Shown in pieces: positions 35,646 through 43,821 of a DNA stretch of 64,000 bases. The notes beneath the pieces were generated by a model. The model was given only the letters and a program-made list of their open reading frames with translations. It did not search any database and was not told where the DNA came from. Every line of letters begins with the position of its first letter. Within the stretch, counting starts at the first letter, position 1. A program made the translations under genes and the position numbers. The stretch is from Arthrobacter sp. B2a2-09 (GTDB taxonomy: Bacteria; Actinomycetota; Actinomycetes; Actinomycetales; Micrococcaceae), in NCBI RefSeq assembly GCF_027587375.1, contig NZ_JAMXIC010000006.1, positions 1-64,000 on the forward strand. Direction: 5' to 3'.

Positions 35646-36113
35646 ATGGAAAAGCCAATGAACGACGCCGGTGCTGGGGTTGGGGCGGAAGGCGCGGGTG
35701 GCGCTGGAGGTGCCGCGGGCGCGTATTTCCGCGCGAAGCTGCAGTTCGAGATCGACGTCATGGACGCTGCCGATTCGGCTCCCGGCAGTTTCGTGCTCGT
35801 GGATACACGCAGGCAGTCTTCGTGGGACCACGGACATATCCCCGGTGCCGTACACCTTCCGACCGCCGAGATTCCCGCCCGGGCCGCCGCACTGATCCCG
35901 GCTGGGAGTTCAGTAGTGGTCTATTCGTGGGGACCGGGCTGCAACGGAAGTACCTTCGCGGCCCTGGCCTTCGCCGAGCTCGGGTACCCGGTGCGCGAAA
36001 TGATCGGCGGCATGGAGTATTGGGCGCGGAACGGGCTTCCGGTGGAGACGGCTGACGGTGTTGTTGTGCGGCCTCCGGACGGCCTGGTCACGGCGCATCA
36101 ACTCGAGCCGTAG
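35646..36113 (+). CDS. Rhodanese-like domain protein
   Basis: 155 residues from the ATG at 35646; ATG 35658 is an alternative. A Gly/Ala-rich N-terminal 25 residues is followed by one rhodanese domain: FVLVDTRRQSSWDHGHIPGAVHLP, then the active-site loop YSWGPGCNGST, where relatives usually have YCWGPGCNG. The first Cys is replaced by Ser and the second is kept, so catalysis by the usual position is in doubt. The gene is divergent from csoR behind two CsoR boxes. It may handle sulfur or bind Cu(I) under copper stress; this is inferred. Confidence 0.85.
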   Translation: MEKPMNDAGAGVGAEGAGGAGGAAGAYFRAKLQFEIDVMDAADSAPGSFVLVDTRRQSSWDHGHIPGAVHLPTAEIPARAAALIPAGSSVVVYSWGPGCNGSTFAALAFAELGYPVREMIGGMEYWARNGLPVETADGVVVRPPDGLVTAHQLEP

Positions 36114-36134
36114 CGACGAGGGCGGCGGCCATCG

Positions 36135-37526
36135 CTACCCCCATCTCGCCCAGTCCTCGGGCCTGAGCGAGGGGCGGCCGATCAGGTAACCCTGGGCTGC
36201 GGTCATCCCGAGCTTGGTGACCGCAGCCAGCTCGGCCTCGGTCTCGATCCCTTCGGCTACCAGGGCGGCTCCGATTTCGGAAGAAAAACCCACCATCGCA
36301 GCCCCCAGGGCCCGCTGTCCCGGATCTGTGTCGATGCCGGCGATGATCTCGCGATCGAGCTTGATGAGGTCTGGCTTGAGCTGCAGGATGTGGCGCATGG
36401 AAGCAAAGCCGGCACCGGCGTCGTCGACCGCTATTCTCAGGCCCGCGCGCCGCAACGGTGCCAGTGCTTCGGCGAGCGGTTCGTAGTTGGCGACTTCGTG
36501 GCGTTCGGTGACCTCAAGCACGATGCGTCGTGGAGGGACGGCCGACTCCACAATCGCAGCTGCCAACCCGGAGTCAAGGCATGCGCGGGGTGAGAGATTT
36601 GCCGCGACGTACAGTTCCGGTGGGAGCCCAGCAGCGGTGGTCAGCGCGGTCCGGAGCGCAAGGATTTCGAGCTCGATATCCATGCCGATCGAGGCGGCTT
36701 CCATGAAACGCACCTCCGGGGACAACCCCTGGGACCCGCTGAACCTGGTCAGCGCTTCCACTCCAATGGTGCTGCCCGTTTCCAGGCACCGGATCGGCTG
36801 GAACGCTGTTGTGAGTGCGCCGTCAGTGAGCAATGCCTCGATGCGGGCAGTGACTTCTGCACGCGAACGTGCTGCCTCGGGATTCAAGATACGGGAGGTG
36901 CCCTCGAAACCGCAGTCCCTACCCTCCCTGTCCCGCATCGGCCTCCCGGCAACATCAATCAAGACGCGGCTGCCGTCCCGGTGGCGGCACACGGTGACCA
37001 CCCGTGACCACGAGGAGTCACCGCTTTCCCTGGCTTTCCAGTCCTCCCGTGCGTCCGCCAGGTCCCCTGGGTCGATGACGCGGGTGATGCGCCTTCCCAG
37101 CAGCTCCCAAGGTTCGTATCCTGTGATGTCCTTGCAAGCCGGGCTGCAGAACGTAAATCGACCATCTGGCCCAGTGGCCCACAGCCAGTCCAGGCTTGTA
37201 TGCAGCACTGTGTCCATCAAGCGCGAGGTCCGGAACGCCTGGCTTCGTTCCCGTTGCTGCTGCCGCATGAGGCGCCACGCCGCCAGCACCACCAGGGGCA
37301 CAATCAGCAGCGCTAAAAGAGCGGGGAATCCGGTTGATCCATCGATGCCGCCCCACGGTGGAAGCCCGAAAGCCAATGGCAGCCGGATAGACAAGGCGAC
37401 CGCAGCCTCGATGAAGACGACAACCAGCAGCCACCATCCGGTTGAAGCCGACGCCAGCCGGTTCGCTTGGCGTCCCTCCTGGGAAGACGCCCTCTTAGGC
37501 CTGGGAACGCGCATGAAGGGCATCAC
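36135..37526 (-). CDS. PAS-EAL cyclic-di-GMP phosphodiesterase
   Basis: 463 residues. Two membrane helices (about 30-50 and 68-85), one PAS domain (about 100-220; LDWLWATGPDGRFTFCSPAC), then an EAL domain (about 230-460). Catalytic motifs appear intact: GVEALTRF, AANLSPR, LEVTER, VDDAGAGFAS, LIKLDREI, VAEGIET and QGYLIGRP. There is no GGDEF domain. It should hydrolyse cyclic di-GMP to pGpG at the membrane in response to a PAS-sensed signal. Alone on the minus strand, convergent with the rhodanese gene. Confidence 0.92.
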   Translation of the reverse strand: MMPFMRVPRPKRASSQEGRQANRLASASTGWWLLVVVFIEAAVALSIRLPLAFGLPPWGGIDGSTGFPALLALLIVPLVVLAAWRLMRQQQRERSQAFRTSRLMDTVLHTSLDWLWATGPDGRFTFCSPACKDITGYEPWELLGRRITRVIDPGDLADAREDWKARESGDSSWSRVVTVCRHRDGSRVLIDVAGRPMRDREGRDCGFEGTSRILNPEAARSRAEVTARIEALLTDGALTTAFQPIRCLETGSTIGVEALTRFSGSQGLSPEVRFMEAASIGMDIELEILALRTALTTAAGLPPELYVAANLSPRACLDSGLAAAIVESAVPPRRIVLEVTERHEVANYEPLAEALAPLRRAGLRIAVDDAGAGFASMRHILQLKPDLIKLDREIIAGIDTDPGQRALGAAMVGFSSEIGAALVAEGIETEAELAAVTKLGMTAAQGYLIGRPSLRPEDWARWG

Positions 37527-37557
37527 CCCATAGTGCCACCAAGCCGGGCTCGGGGGA

Positions 37558-37962
37558 TTACGCCGTAACTGCCAGCGCGTCGATTTCCACCAGCATCACT
37601 TCGTGCGGGAGGTCGACGAAGACCGTGGTGCGGCTGGGCAGTTGGCCGCTGGGGACGTTCTCGGTGATGAATTCGCCGTAGACCTCGTTCATGGCGGCGA
37701 AGTGGTCGCGGGTGGTGAGGTAGACGCGGAACATGATGACGTCTTCCACCGAGGAGCCGCCGGCTTCGAGGATCGCCTTGACGTTCTCCAGTGTGCGGCG
37801 GGTCTGGACGCGGACGTTGCCCTCGCCGATGTACTGGTTGGTAGCGGGATCCATGGCGCCCTGGCCGGACACCTGGAACAGGCCACCCTTCCGGATGCCT
37901 TGGGAGAACACGTGCGCCGGGGCCGGAGCATTTTCGGTCAGTACTACAGTCTTTTCACTCAT
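37558..37962 (-). CDS. RidA/YjgF-family enamine/imine deaminase
   Basis: 134 residues. GGLFQVSGQGAMDP, the substrate-binding Arg in LPSRTTVFVDLP, and the final VEIDALAV identify the RidA superfamily. It hydrolyses reactive 2-aminoacrylate-type enamines and imines to 2-oxo acids plus ammonia. The start overlaps the IclR-type stop (37959-37962). Its presence with a PLP dehydratase-like enzyme in the divergent arm makes chemical sense: that enzyme releases an enamine that RidA can clear. Confidence 0.92.
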   Translation of the reverse strand: MSEKTVVLTENAPAPAHVFSQGIRKGGLFQVSGQGAMDPATNQYIGEGNVRVQTRRTLENVKAILEAGGSSVEDVIMFRVYLTTRDHFAAMNEVYGEFITENVPSGQLPSRTTVFVDLPHEVMLVEIDALAVTA

Positions 37963-38720
37963 GCCGAGTTCCTTTCGTGGCTGATCCAGCCGAGATCGCG
38001 GGAGATGGCCTCGGTGCTGGCTTTGAGGTCAGGCAGCAGCTCAAGCAGTCCTTCATAGCTGAGCATCACCACCGGTACCGAACAAGAGGCTGCGGCCACG
38101 ACGGCGCCGCTCGCGTCGCGAATGGGGGTCGCGATGCAGTGCACGAAGGATTCGTGCTCGGCGTTGTCGTGGGCCCAGCCCTGGACCCTGACCTGCTCCA
38201 GTTCGGCCAACAGGGCCTGCGGCGAGGTCAGGGTGGTGTCGGTAATTCTTGTGTAGTCGAGTCCCGCCGCGATCTTTTCCTGCCGGCTGCGTGGCATGTC
38301 GGCAAGCAGGACTTTTGCTACGGCGGCCGAATGCAGGGACGCGGTCAGGCCGATCCGGGAGTACATCCGCACGGGATGGTGCGACTCGAATTTGTCGATG
38401 TACACCACGTCATTGCCCTCGAACGCGGCAAGGTGCACGGTGTGCCCGGTCTTTCCGTTCAGCTCGGCCAAGTACGGATGCGCAACTTTGCGGATGTCCC
38501 GCTGCTCCAAGGCGAGCGAGGACAGCTCAAACAGCTTCGAACCAAGCATGAATCGCTGGTCCTCATCGCGGACGACGAACCGCTTTTCCTCCATGGCGTG
38601 CAGGAGGCGCATCACCGTGGTCTTGTGCACCGAAGCCTTGGAGGCGAGCTCGTCCAGGGTGGCCGGTTTGGCCGCAAGCTCGGCAAGCAGGTCGATGGCC
38701 CGCATCAGGCTTTGGCTCAT
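37959..38720 (-). CDS. IclR-family transcriptional regulator
   Basis: 253 residues from the ATG at 38720, chosen because it overlaps the kinase stop (ATGA) and starts at SQSLMRAIDLLAELA; the frame is open further upstream only through the 15-bp repeats. Winged HTH at about 5-65 (ATLDELASKASVHKTTVMRLL), IclR effector domain after about 80 (GYSRIGLTASLHSAAVAKVLLADMP-like, VHCIATPIRDASGAVVAA). Middle gene of kinase-iclR-ridA. Probably controls both arms of the 37.5-43.7 kb cluster through the inverted repeat near 39941-39972. Confidence 0.92.
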   Translation of the reverse strand: MSQSLMRAIDLLAELAAKPATLDELASKASVHKTTVMRLLHAMEEKRFVVRDEDQRFMLGSKLFELSSLALEQRDIRKVAHPYLAELNGKTGHTVHLAAFEGNDVVYIDKFESHHPVRMYSRIGLTASLHSAAVAKVLLADMPRSRQEKIAAGLDYTRITDTTLTSPQALLAELEQVRVQGWAHDNAEHESFVHCIATPIRDASGAVVAAASCSVPVVMLSYEGLLELLPDLKASTEAISRDLGWISHERNSA

Positions 38721-39793
38721 GGCGCTGTTCTCCGATCTTGAAGGCTCTGATCTTGGAGGCTCCGATCTTGGAGGCTCTGATCTTGAAGGCTCCGGTCTTG
38801 AGTGGTGAAGTGCCCGCCGGCAACGTGGATCGCAGCCCATTCGGCGTCCGTGGAGTCGAGGATGGCGGAAAGCCGGGAGGCATCGGGGAGCGGACCGCGA
38901 TCGCCGTGAACAGTAAGCGTGCAGGCGGCTGCAACATGGCCGCGGCGGAGGCTGGCCTTCTGGTCGAGGCCGAACAAAATGCCGCTGAGGTACCCGGCAG
39001 CGAAGGAATCGCCCGCGCCCACTGGCTCAAGCACGTCCACGGACAAGGCAGGCACTTCGGACCGCGTGCCGTCCCGTTCCAGGGCGATGGCGCTGATGGC
39101 TTCGTTCTTGATGACGACCACGGCGGGATCCGGCATGAGGCGCCGGAGTTCAGTTTCGTCCGTGGTGCCGAAGGCGTGCTCGGCCTCGTCCTTGCCCACC
39201 AGTACGATGTCGGCGAGATTGGCCAGGCGGCGCAGCACGGAACGGTCCCGGCCGGTCCAGAGTGCGGCCCGCCAATTAACGTCGAAACTCAGAACGCGGC
39301 CCTGCCTCGGCGCAGCGAGGATGGCTTCGGTCAGCTCCAAGCACTCCGGCGAGAGCGCCGCCGTGATGCCGCTCAGATGGACGAGCGCGGCTCCTTCCAA
39401 CAATCGCGCGACGGCGGGATTCGCCAGGGTGCCCAGGCTCATGGCCGACGCGGCGGAACCCTGCCGGTAATACAAAACTGAACTGCCGCCGTCGGGATTT
39501 GATGCCTGGGCGGGGATCTTGACGTAAAGGCCGGTGGGCCGTCCAGGATCAATCTCGACCCCTGAGATCCCTACACCGTGGCCGCTGAGCTCATCCAGGA
39601 TCCGGGTGCCGAATCCATCCCGGCCCACCCGGCCTACCCAGTGTGAGTCCATGCCCATGGCAGCCAGGCCCATGGCAACGTTCGATTCCGCGCCGCCGAT
39701 GCCACAGTGCAACTCCGTGGCTTGGTGCAGCGGGACGGGCTTCGCCGGGGTGAGCATGGCCATCGTCTCGCCCACACATACAGCTGAAAGCAT
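38717..39793 (-). CDS. kdgK: PfkB-family sugar kinase (2-keto-3-deoxygluconate kinase type)
   Basis: 358 residues from the ATG at 39793. The N-terminal GETMAMLTP and GGAESNVAMGLAAMG and the ATP-site PVGAGDSFAAGYLSG are those of PfkB kinases; overall features fit 2-keto-3-deoxygluconate kinases best. Length exceeds the family by the C-terminal repeat DRSLQDQSLQDRSLQDQS. Predicted to phosphorylate KDG to KDPG, which the aldolase in the divergent arm would split. First gene of the minus-strand arm. Other PfkB sugars (ribose, fructose) are possible. Confidence 0.85.
   Translation of the reverse strand: MLSAVCVGETMAMLTPAKPVPLHQATELHCGIGGAESNVAMGLAAMGMDSHWVGRVGRDGFGTRILDELSGHGVGISGVEIDPGRPTGLYVKIPAQASNPDGGSSVLYYRQGSAASAMSLGTLANPAVARLLEGAALVHLSGITAALSPECLELTEAILAAPRQGRVLSFDVNWRAALWTGRDRSVLRRLANLADIVLVGKDEAEHAFGTTDETELRRLMPDPAVVVIKNEAISAIALERDGTRSEVPALSVDVLEPVGAGDSFAAGYLSGILFGLDQKASLRRGHVAAACTLTVHGDRGPLPDASRLSAILDSTDAEWAAIHVAGGHFTTQDRSLQDQSLQDRSLQDQSLQDRRTAP
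38731..38805. repeat. 15-bp tandem repeat at the 3' end of the kinase gene
   Basis: Five units of 15 bp start at 38731, 38746, 38761, 38776 and 38791 with consensus TCnGATCTTGrAGGC; the first four differ at only two positions. In the kinase frame they encode alternating LQDQS and LQDRS. They end eleven bases before the start of the IclR-type gene. Confidence 0.88.
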
Positions 39794-39940
39794 GAAATTC
39801 CCGCGCTCCTCTGCCGCGTCGAGCGGCACTCGACACCCCCAATGAAGAAGGGATTTCCGTGGCCTGATCAGGGCGTGCCGGGCCATGCCGCGGCCTTGAC
39901 TCCCAATCCGGCACCATGTTAGACATATCACCTACAGCTT

Positions 39941-39972
39941 TGCAACCTGCGTTGCAAAATACGCAACGCAAC
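39941..39972. promoter_or_regulatory. Candidate IclR operator in the divergent promoter region
   Basis: The arms GCGTTGC (39949-39955) and GCAACGC (39963-39969) flank seven A/T-rich bases, with a further GCAAC at 39942-39946. The inverted repeat lies between the divergent kinase and PLP-enzyme genes, the only long gap (39794-40030) in the cluster, where an autoregulated IclR protein would bind. Confidence 0.5.
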
Positions 39973-40030
39973 GGAATCTGCGAACAGAACGCGAACAGTG
40001 AATCTTGCGCACCGAGAAGGGAACGAACTG

Positions 40031-41380
40031 TTGAGCACTCCCACGTCCGGAGCCGGGACAGCGCCGGGGGCTGGAGCCGAGGCCGGGGCAATTGCAGCGG
40101 ACACCGTGGCACGCCTGGCGGATGTCCGGCTCGACTGGCGGCACAAAGCCGTGGCCGCCACAGCCAACGGCACCAGTCACCGCGAGTTCCTCTCCATAGC
40201 CCCGAAGCTCGCGGATCTCCAGACACCTTTGTTGACGCTTGATGCCGGGGCGATGCGCGGCAATGCCGATCGGCTGGCTTCGTGGTGCGCGGAGCACGGC
40301 GTCTTGCTGGCTCCGCACGGAAAGACCACCATGGCGCCGCAGCTCTGGGCCGAACAGCTGAGCCGCGGCGCCTGGGGGATCACCGTGGCGAACTTCGCCC
40401 AGCTCCGCGTGGCCCGCGAATTCGGCGTGCGGCGCCTGCAGCTGGCCAACAGCCTCAGCGATCCGCACGCTATCGAATGGGTCGCCGCGACCGCGAGTCC
40501 GGATCAGCCGATCCTGTCCTGGGTCGACTCCACCGTCACCGTGGATGTCATTGGCCGCACCTTGGAAGCCGTCGGAAGCAATGCTGTCCTTGATGTCCTT
40601 GTTGAGCTTGGCGGAATCGGTGGCCGCACCGGAGTGCGAGGCGTGGAGGCTGCACTCGACGTCGCCCGCGCCATCTCTGCCTCCCCGCACCTGCGGCTAG
40701 TGGGGGTGAGCGGCTACGAAGGATCGCTGGCCCACGCGGCCGACGCCGGCAGTCTTGCCGCCGTCCGCGGGTACTTGGGCCAGTTGGGTGAGCTGCATCA
40801 GCGGCTCCTCGAGGAAGGTCTCTACGGATCCGACGCCGTTATCCTCACCGCAGGCGGCAGCTCCTACTTCGACGACGTCGTCGGCGTCCTTTCGCCCTGC
40901 ATCACCGCTGGCTCCGAGGCAGGCCCCCGGGTGGAACTCATGATCCGCAGTGGCGCCTACATCATCCACGACGACGGCTTCTACCGCGGCATCTCGCCGT
41001 TTTCCCGCGACGGCGGCGAACCGTTCGCGGCAGCTATGCACGGCTGGGCGCGCGTCGTGTCCCAGCCCGAACCCGGCCTTGCCATCCTCGACGCCGGCAA
41101 ACGGGACTTGCCCATTGACGAAGGCCTGCCCCGTCCGCAGTTGATCGGGCACACCCTGGGTGGTCCCATGCAGCCGCTCGCAGCCGAGATCACCGCCGTC
41201 AACGACCAGCACTGCTTCATGGCGTTCGACGCCGGCACCACCACCGTGCGGCCCGGCGACGTCGTGCGCCTGGGACTTTCGCATCCGTGCACAGCCTTCG
41301 ACAAGTGGACGCTCATTCCCGTGCTCGCGGATACCGACGGCGACCAAACCGTCGTCGACCTCATCCATACCTTCTTCTAG
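40031..41380 (+). CDS. D-serine-dehydratase/D-threonine-aldolase-like PLP enzyme (amino acid deaminase)
   Basis: 449 residues from TTG 40031, which follows AGAAGGG at a suitable distance; an earlier GTG at 39998 is weaker. Fold-type III: alanine-racemase N-terminal barrel with the PLP lysine in LLAPHGKTTMAPQLW, and a C-terminal domain ending GLSHPCTAFDKW, where the His-x-Cys pair matches the zinc ligands of eukaryotic-type D-serine dehydratase. Chemistry: loss of water and ammonia from a D-beta-hydroxy amino acid. Starts the plus arm with the deacylase and KDPG aldolase; D-glucosaminate is a plausible substrate by context. Confidence 0.83.
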   Translation: MSTPTSGAGTAPGAGAEAGAIAADTVARLADVRLDWRHKAVAATANGTSHREFLSIAPKLADLQTPLLTLDAGAMRGNADRLASWCAEHGVLLAPHGKTTMAPQLWAEQLSRGAWGITVANFAQLRVAREFGVRRLQLANSLSDPHAIEWVAATASPDQPILSWVDSTVTVDVIGRTLEAVGSNAVLDVLVELGGIGGRTGVRGVEAALDVARAISASPHLRLVGVSGYEGSLAHAADAGSLAAVRGYLGQLGELHQRLLEEGLYGSDAVILTAGGSSYFDDVVGVLSPCITAGSEAGPRVELMIRSGAYIIHDDGFYRGISPFSRDGGEPFAAAMHGWARVVSQPEPGLAILDAGKRDLPIDEGLPRPQLIGHTLGGPMQPLAAEITAVNDQHCFMAFDAGTTTVRPGDVVRLGLSHPCTAFDKWTLIPVLADTDGDQTVVDLIHTFF

Positions 41381-41390
41381 GACACAGGCC

Positions 41391-43043
41391 ATGAAGACCC
41401 TCATCAGCAACGCCATCCTGGTGGATGGAACCGGGGCGGACCGCCGTCCCGCGGACGTCTTGCTGGACGGTAAGGTGATCGCCGTCGTCGCCGACGCCGG
41501 ATCCCTCACCGCGAGCGGAACCGGCGCCGAGCGGACCATCGACGCCACGGGACTCGTCCTGAGCCCGGGCTTCATCGACATGCACGCCCATTCGGACCTG
41601 CAGCTGCTGGTCAACAAGGACCACTACGCCAAGCTCAGCCAGGGCGTCACCACTGAACTGCTGGGGCAGGACGGCCTGTCCTACGCTCCGGTGGACGACG
41701 CGACGCTTACCGGGGTCCGCGAAAAGATCGCCGGTTGGAACGACAACCCGCAGGATTTCGACTGGAATTGGCGGACGGTGGGCGAGTACCTGGACCGCCT
41801 CGACGCGCACGAAAACGGCAACAGGATCGCCACCAACGCCGCCTACCTCGTGCCGCAAGGAACCGTCCGGGCCTTGGTGATGGGTTTCGCCGAAGGGGAC
41901 CCGACGCCGGAGCAGCAGGAACGGATGCAGGACGTGGTCCGCGCCGCCATGGAGGAAGGCGCTGTGGGGATGTCTTCCGGACTGAGCTACTCGCCGGGCA
42001 TGTACGCCCGGACCGAGGAACTGGCGGGACTTTGCCGGATCGTGGGGGAGCTGGGTGGCTTCTACGCTCCGCACCACCGCTCCTACGGGAAGGGAGCGCT
42101 CGGCGCCTACGCCGAGATGATCGAGCTGAGCCGGAGTACCGGCTGCGCCCTGCACCTGTCCCACGCCACCATGAATTTCGCCGAAAACAAGGGCCGGGCG
42201 GGCGAGCTGCTTGAGCTCATCGATGCAGCGCTCGACGACGGCGCCGACATCACGCTCGACACCTACCCCTACCTCCCCGGCGCCACCACGCTTGCGGCCA
42301 TCTTGCCCAGCTGGTCATCCTCAGGCGGTACCGAGGCCACCCTCGCCCGGTTGGCCGATCCGGCTACGCTAGTGAAAATCCGCGAAAGCGTGGAGATCTA
42401 CGGCTCCGACGGCTGCCACGGAGTGGTTGCCGAGTGGCACACCTTGGAGATCAGTGGGGTCCAGAACCCGGCGCTCGCCGGCCATGTGGGCAAGACCATC
42501 GCCGCGATCGCCGCCGAAACGGGACAAGAACCGTTCGACGTGTTCGCACAGATCCTCCAGGAGGACCGCCTGGGTACCGGGATCCTGCAGCACGTTGGCC
42601 ACGAGGAAAACGTGCAGGCCATCATGGTCCATCGCAAGCACACCGGCGGCAGCGACGGTCTCTTGGTCGGAGCGAAGCCGCACCCGCGCGCCTGGGGAAC
42701 GTTCCCCCGCTACTTGGGCCACTATAGCCGTGACTTGGGCTTGTTGAGCCTGGAAGAAATGGTCCAGCACTTAAGCGGCCGTCCCGCTGAGCGGCTCAAG
42801 CTTGATCGCCGCGGCCTGGTCCGCGAAGGCTACGCGGCCGACGTCGTCCTTTTCGATCCGCGCACGGTCCGTGACGAAGCCACCTTTGAAAACCCCCGCA
42901 AGCCAGCCACTGGCATCCATTATGTGTTCGTCAATGGGACGGCAGCGATCGACGGCGGGAAGCCCACCGGCGTCCGTGCCGGCCGCGCCCTGCGCCGCAG
43001 CCCCGACGGACGCACCCGAGCAGGAAGTACCGAAATCGCATGA
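41391..43043 (+). CDS. N-acyl-D-amino-acid deacylase-like amidohydrolase
   Basis: 550 residues from the ATG at 41391. TIM-barrel amidohydrolase with DMHAHSDLQ (HxH metal site), APHHRSYG, LHLSHATMNF and, near the end, the family tail RGLVREGYAADVVLFDP. In classic D-aminoacylases a Cys in GNCGFS bridges zinc; here the equivalent is GQDGLSY with no Cys, so the metal site differs. Removes acyl groups from N-acyl-D-amino acids, or possibly an N-acetylated sugar acid. Overlaps the aldolase start by four bases. Confidence 0.85.
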   Translation: MKTLISNAILVDGTGADRRPADVLLDGKVIAVVADAGSLTASGTGAERTIDATGLVLSPGFIDMHAHSDLQLLVNKDHYAKLSQGVTTELLGQDGLSYAPVDDATLTGVREKIAGWNDNPQDFDWNWRTVGEYLDRLDAHENGNRIATNAAYLVPQGTVRALVMGFAEGDPTPEQQERMQDVVRAAMEEGAVGMSSGLSYSPGMYARTEELAGLCRIVGELGGFYAPHHRSYGKGALGAYAEMIELSRSTGCALHLSHATMNFAENKGRAGELLELIDAALDDGADITLDTYPYLPGATTLAAILPSWSSSGGTEATLARLADPATLVKIRESVEIYGSDGCHGVVAEWHTLEISGVQNPALAGHVGKTIAAIAAETGQEPFDVFAQILQEDRLGTGILQHVGHEENVQAIMVHRKHTGGSDGLLVGAKPHPRAWGTFPRYLGHYSRDLGLLSLEEMVQHLSGRPAERLKLDRRGLVREGYAADVVLFDPRTVRDEATFENPRKPATGIHYVFVNGTAAIDGGKPTGVRAGRALRRSPDGRTRAGSTEIA

Positions 43044-43675
43044 CTCCTGAAGAATTCGTCGAACAGCTTGAAGCCGACCGCACCCTCGCCGTCGTCCGGG
43101 CGCCGTTTATCCCGGACGCCGCGGAGCTCTGCCGAGCACTGGCCGACGGTGGCATCCGCAGCGTCGAACTGACGTTCACCACGCCGGATGTGCTGAAGCA
43201 TGTGCGGCGGGCGGCGGACACCGCCGCGGAGCACGGCGCCGCCGTCGGGATCGGCACCGTGATGACGGCTGAGCAGGCAAAAGCAGCCATCGACGCCGGT
43301 GCCCGGTTCCTGGTGACGCCAGGCCTTCGTCCTGAGGTTGCGGCGGTGGCCGCGGCCGCCGGTATTCCCTTCAGTTTGGGCGCCATGACCCCAACCGAGG
43401 TTGCGCAGGCCCTTGACCTTGGTTCCGCCGCAGTCAAGATCTTCCCGGCCAGGCAGCTCGGCCCCGCCTACCTGAAGGATCTCCAGGGTCCCTACCCCGG
43501 TATCCGGCTTCTGCCTTCCGGCGGGATCGACGCGTCGAACGCCAAGAGCTATCTCGACGCCGGTGCCGCGGCAGTCTGCTGTGGAACCAGCGTGGTCCCT
43601 CCCGCCGTCGTGGCCGCAGGCGACTGGGCTGATATTTCGGCCAGGGCCGTAGCCTTCACCGCCGCCCTCGCGTAG
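43040..43675 (+). CDS. eda: KDPG/KHG aldolase
   Basis: 211 residues, normal length. Class I aldolase landmarks: SVELTFTTP, GIGTVMTAEQA, FLVTPGLRPEV and the Schiff-base lysine in AVKIFPARQLGP, then LLPSGGID. Splits 2-keto-3-deoxy-6-phosphogluconate to pyruvate and glyceraldehyde 3-phosphate, or 4-hydroxy-2-oxoglutarate to pyruvate and glyoxylate. Start overlaps the deacylase stop. No Entner-Doudoroff dehydratase (edd) is adjacent, so the KDPG most likely comes from the kinase in the divergent arm. Confidence 0.93.
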   Translation: MTPEEFVEQLEADRTLAVVRAPFIPDAAELCRALADGGIRSVELTFTTPDVLKHVRRAADTAAEHGAAVGIGTVMTAEQAKAAIDAGARFLVTPGLRPEVAAVAAAAGIPFSLGAMTPTEVAQALDLGSAAVKIFPARQLGPAYLKDLQGPYPGIRLLPSGGIDASNAKSYLDAGAAAVCCGTSVVPPAVVAAGDWADISARAVAFTAALA

Positions 43676-43693
43676 GAGAGCTGAGCGACACGG

Positions 43694-43740
43694 AAAATCC
43701 CTGGCGACACCTGTATTCCGGTGTCGCCAGGGATTTTGCG
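43694..43740 (+). terminator. Rho-independent terminator after the aldolase gene
   Basis: An 18-bp perfect stem (AAAATCCCTGGCGACACC at 43694-43711, complement at 43720-43737) with an eight-base loop ends in TTTTGCG. It closes the plus-strand arm of the catabolic cluster and can act in both directions. Confidence 0.9.
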
Positions 43741-43821
43741 CACCCCCGGGAAATTTGCGCGTCGCGAGGTCGTCGCCGGACTGGGGAAACACGCAGCGCC
43801 CCGACCGGAAACCTCGGCTTA

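Noticed and set aside
38731..38805. 15-bp repeats considered as a CRISPR or an operator array.
   Set aside because: There are no spacers, the units are contiguous and they are in frame at the end of the kinase gene.
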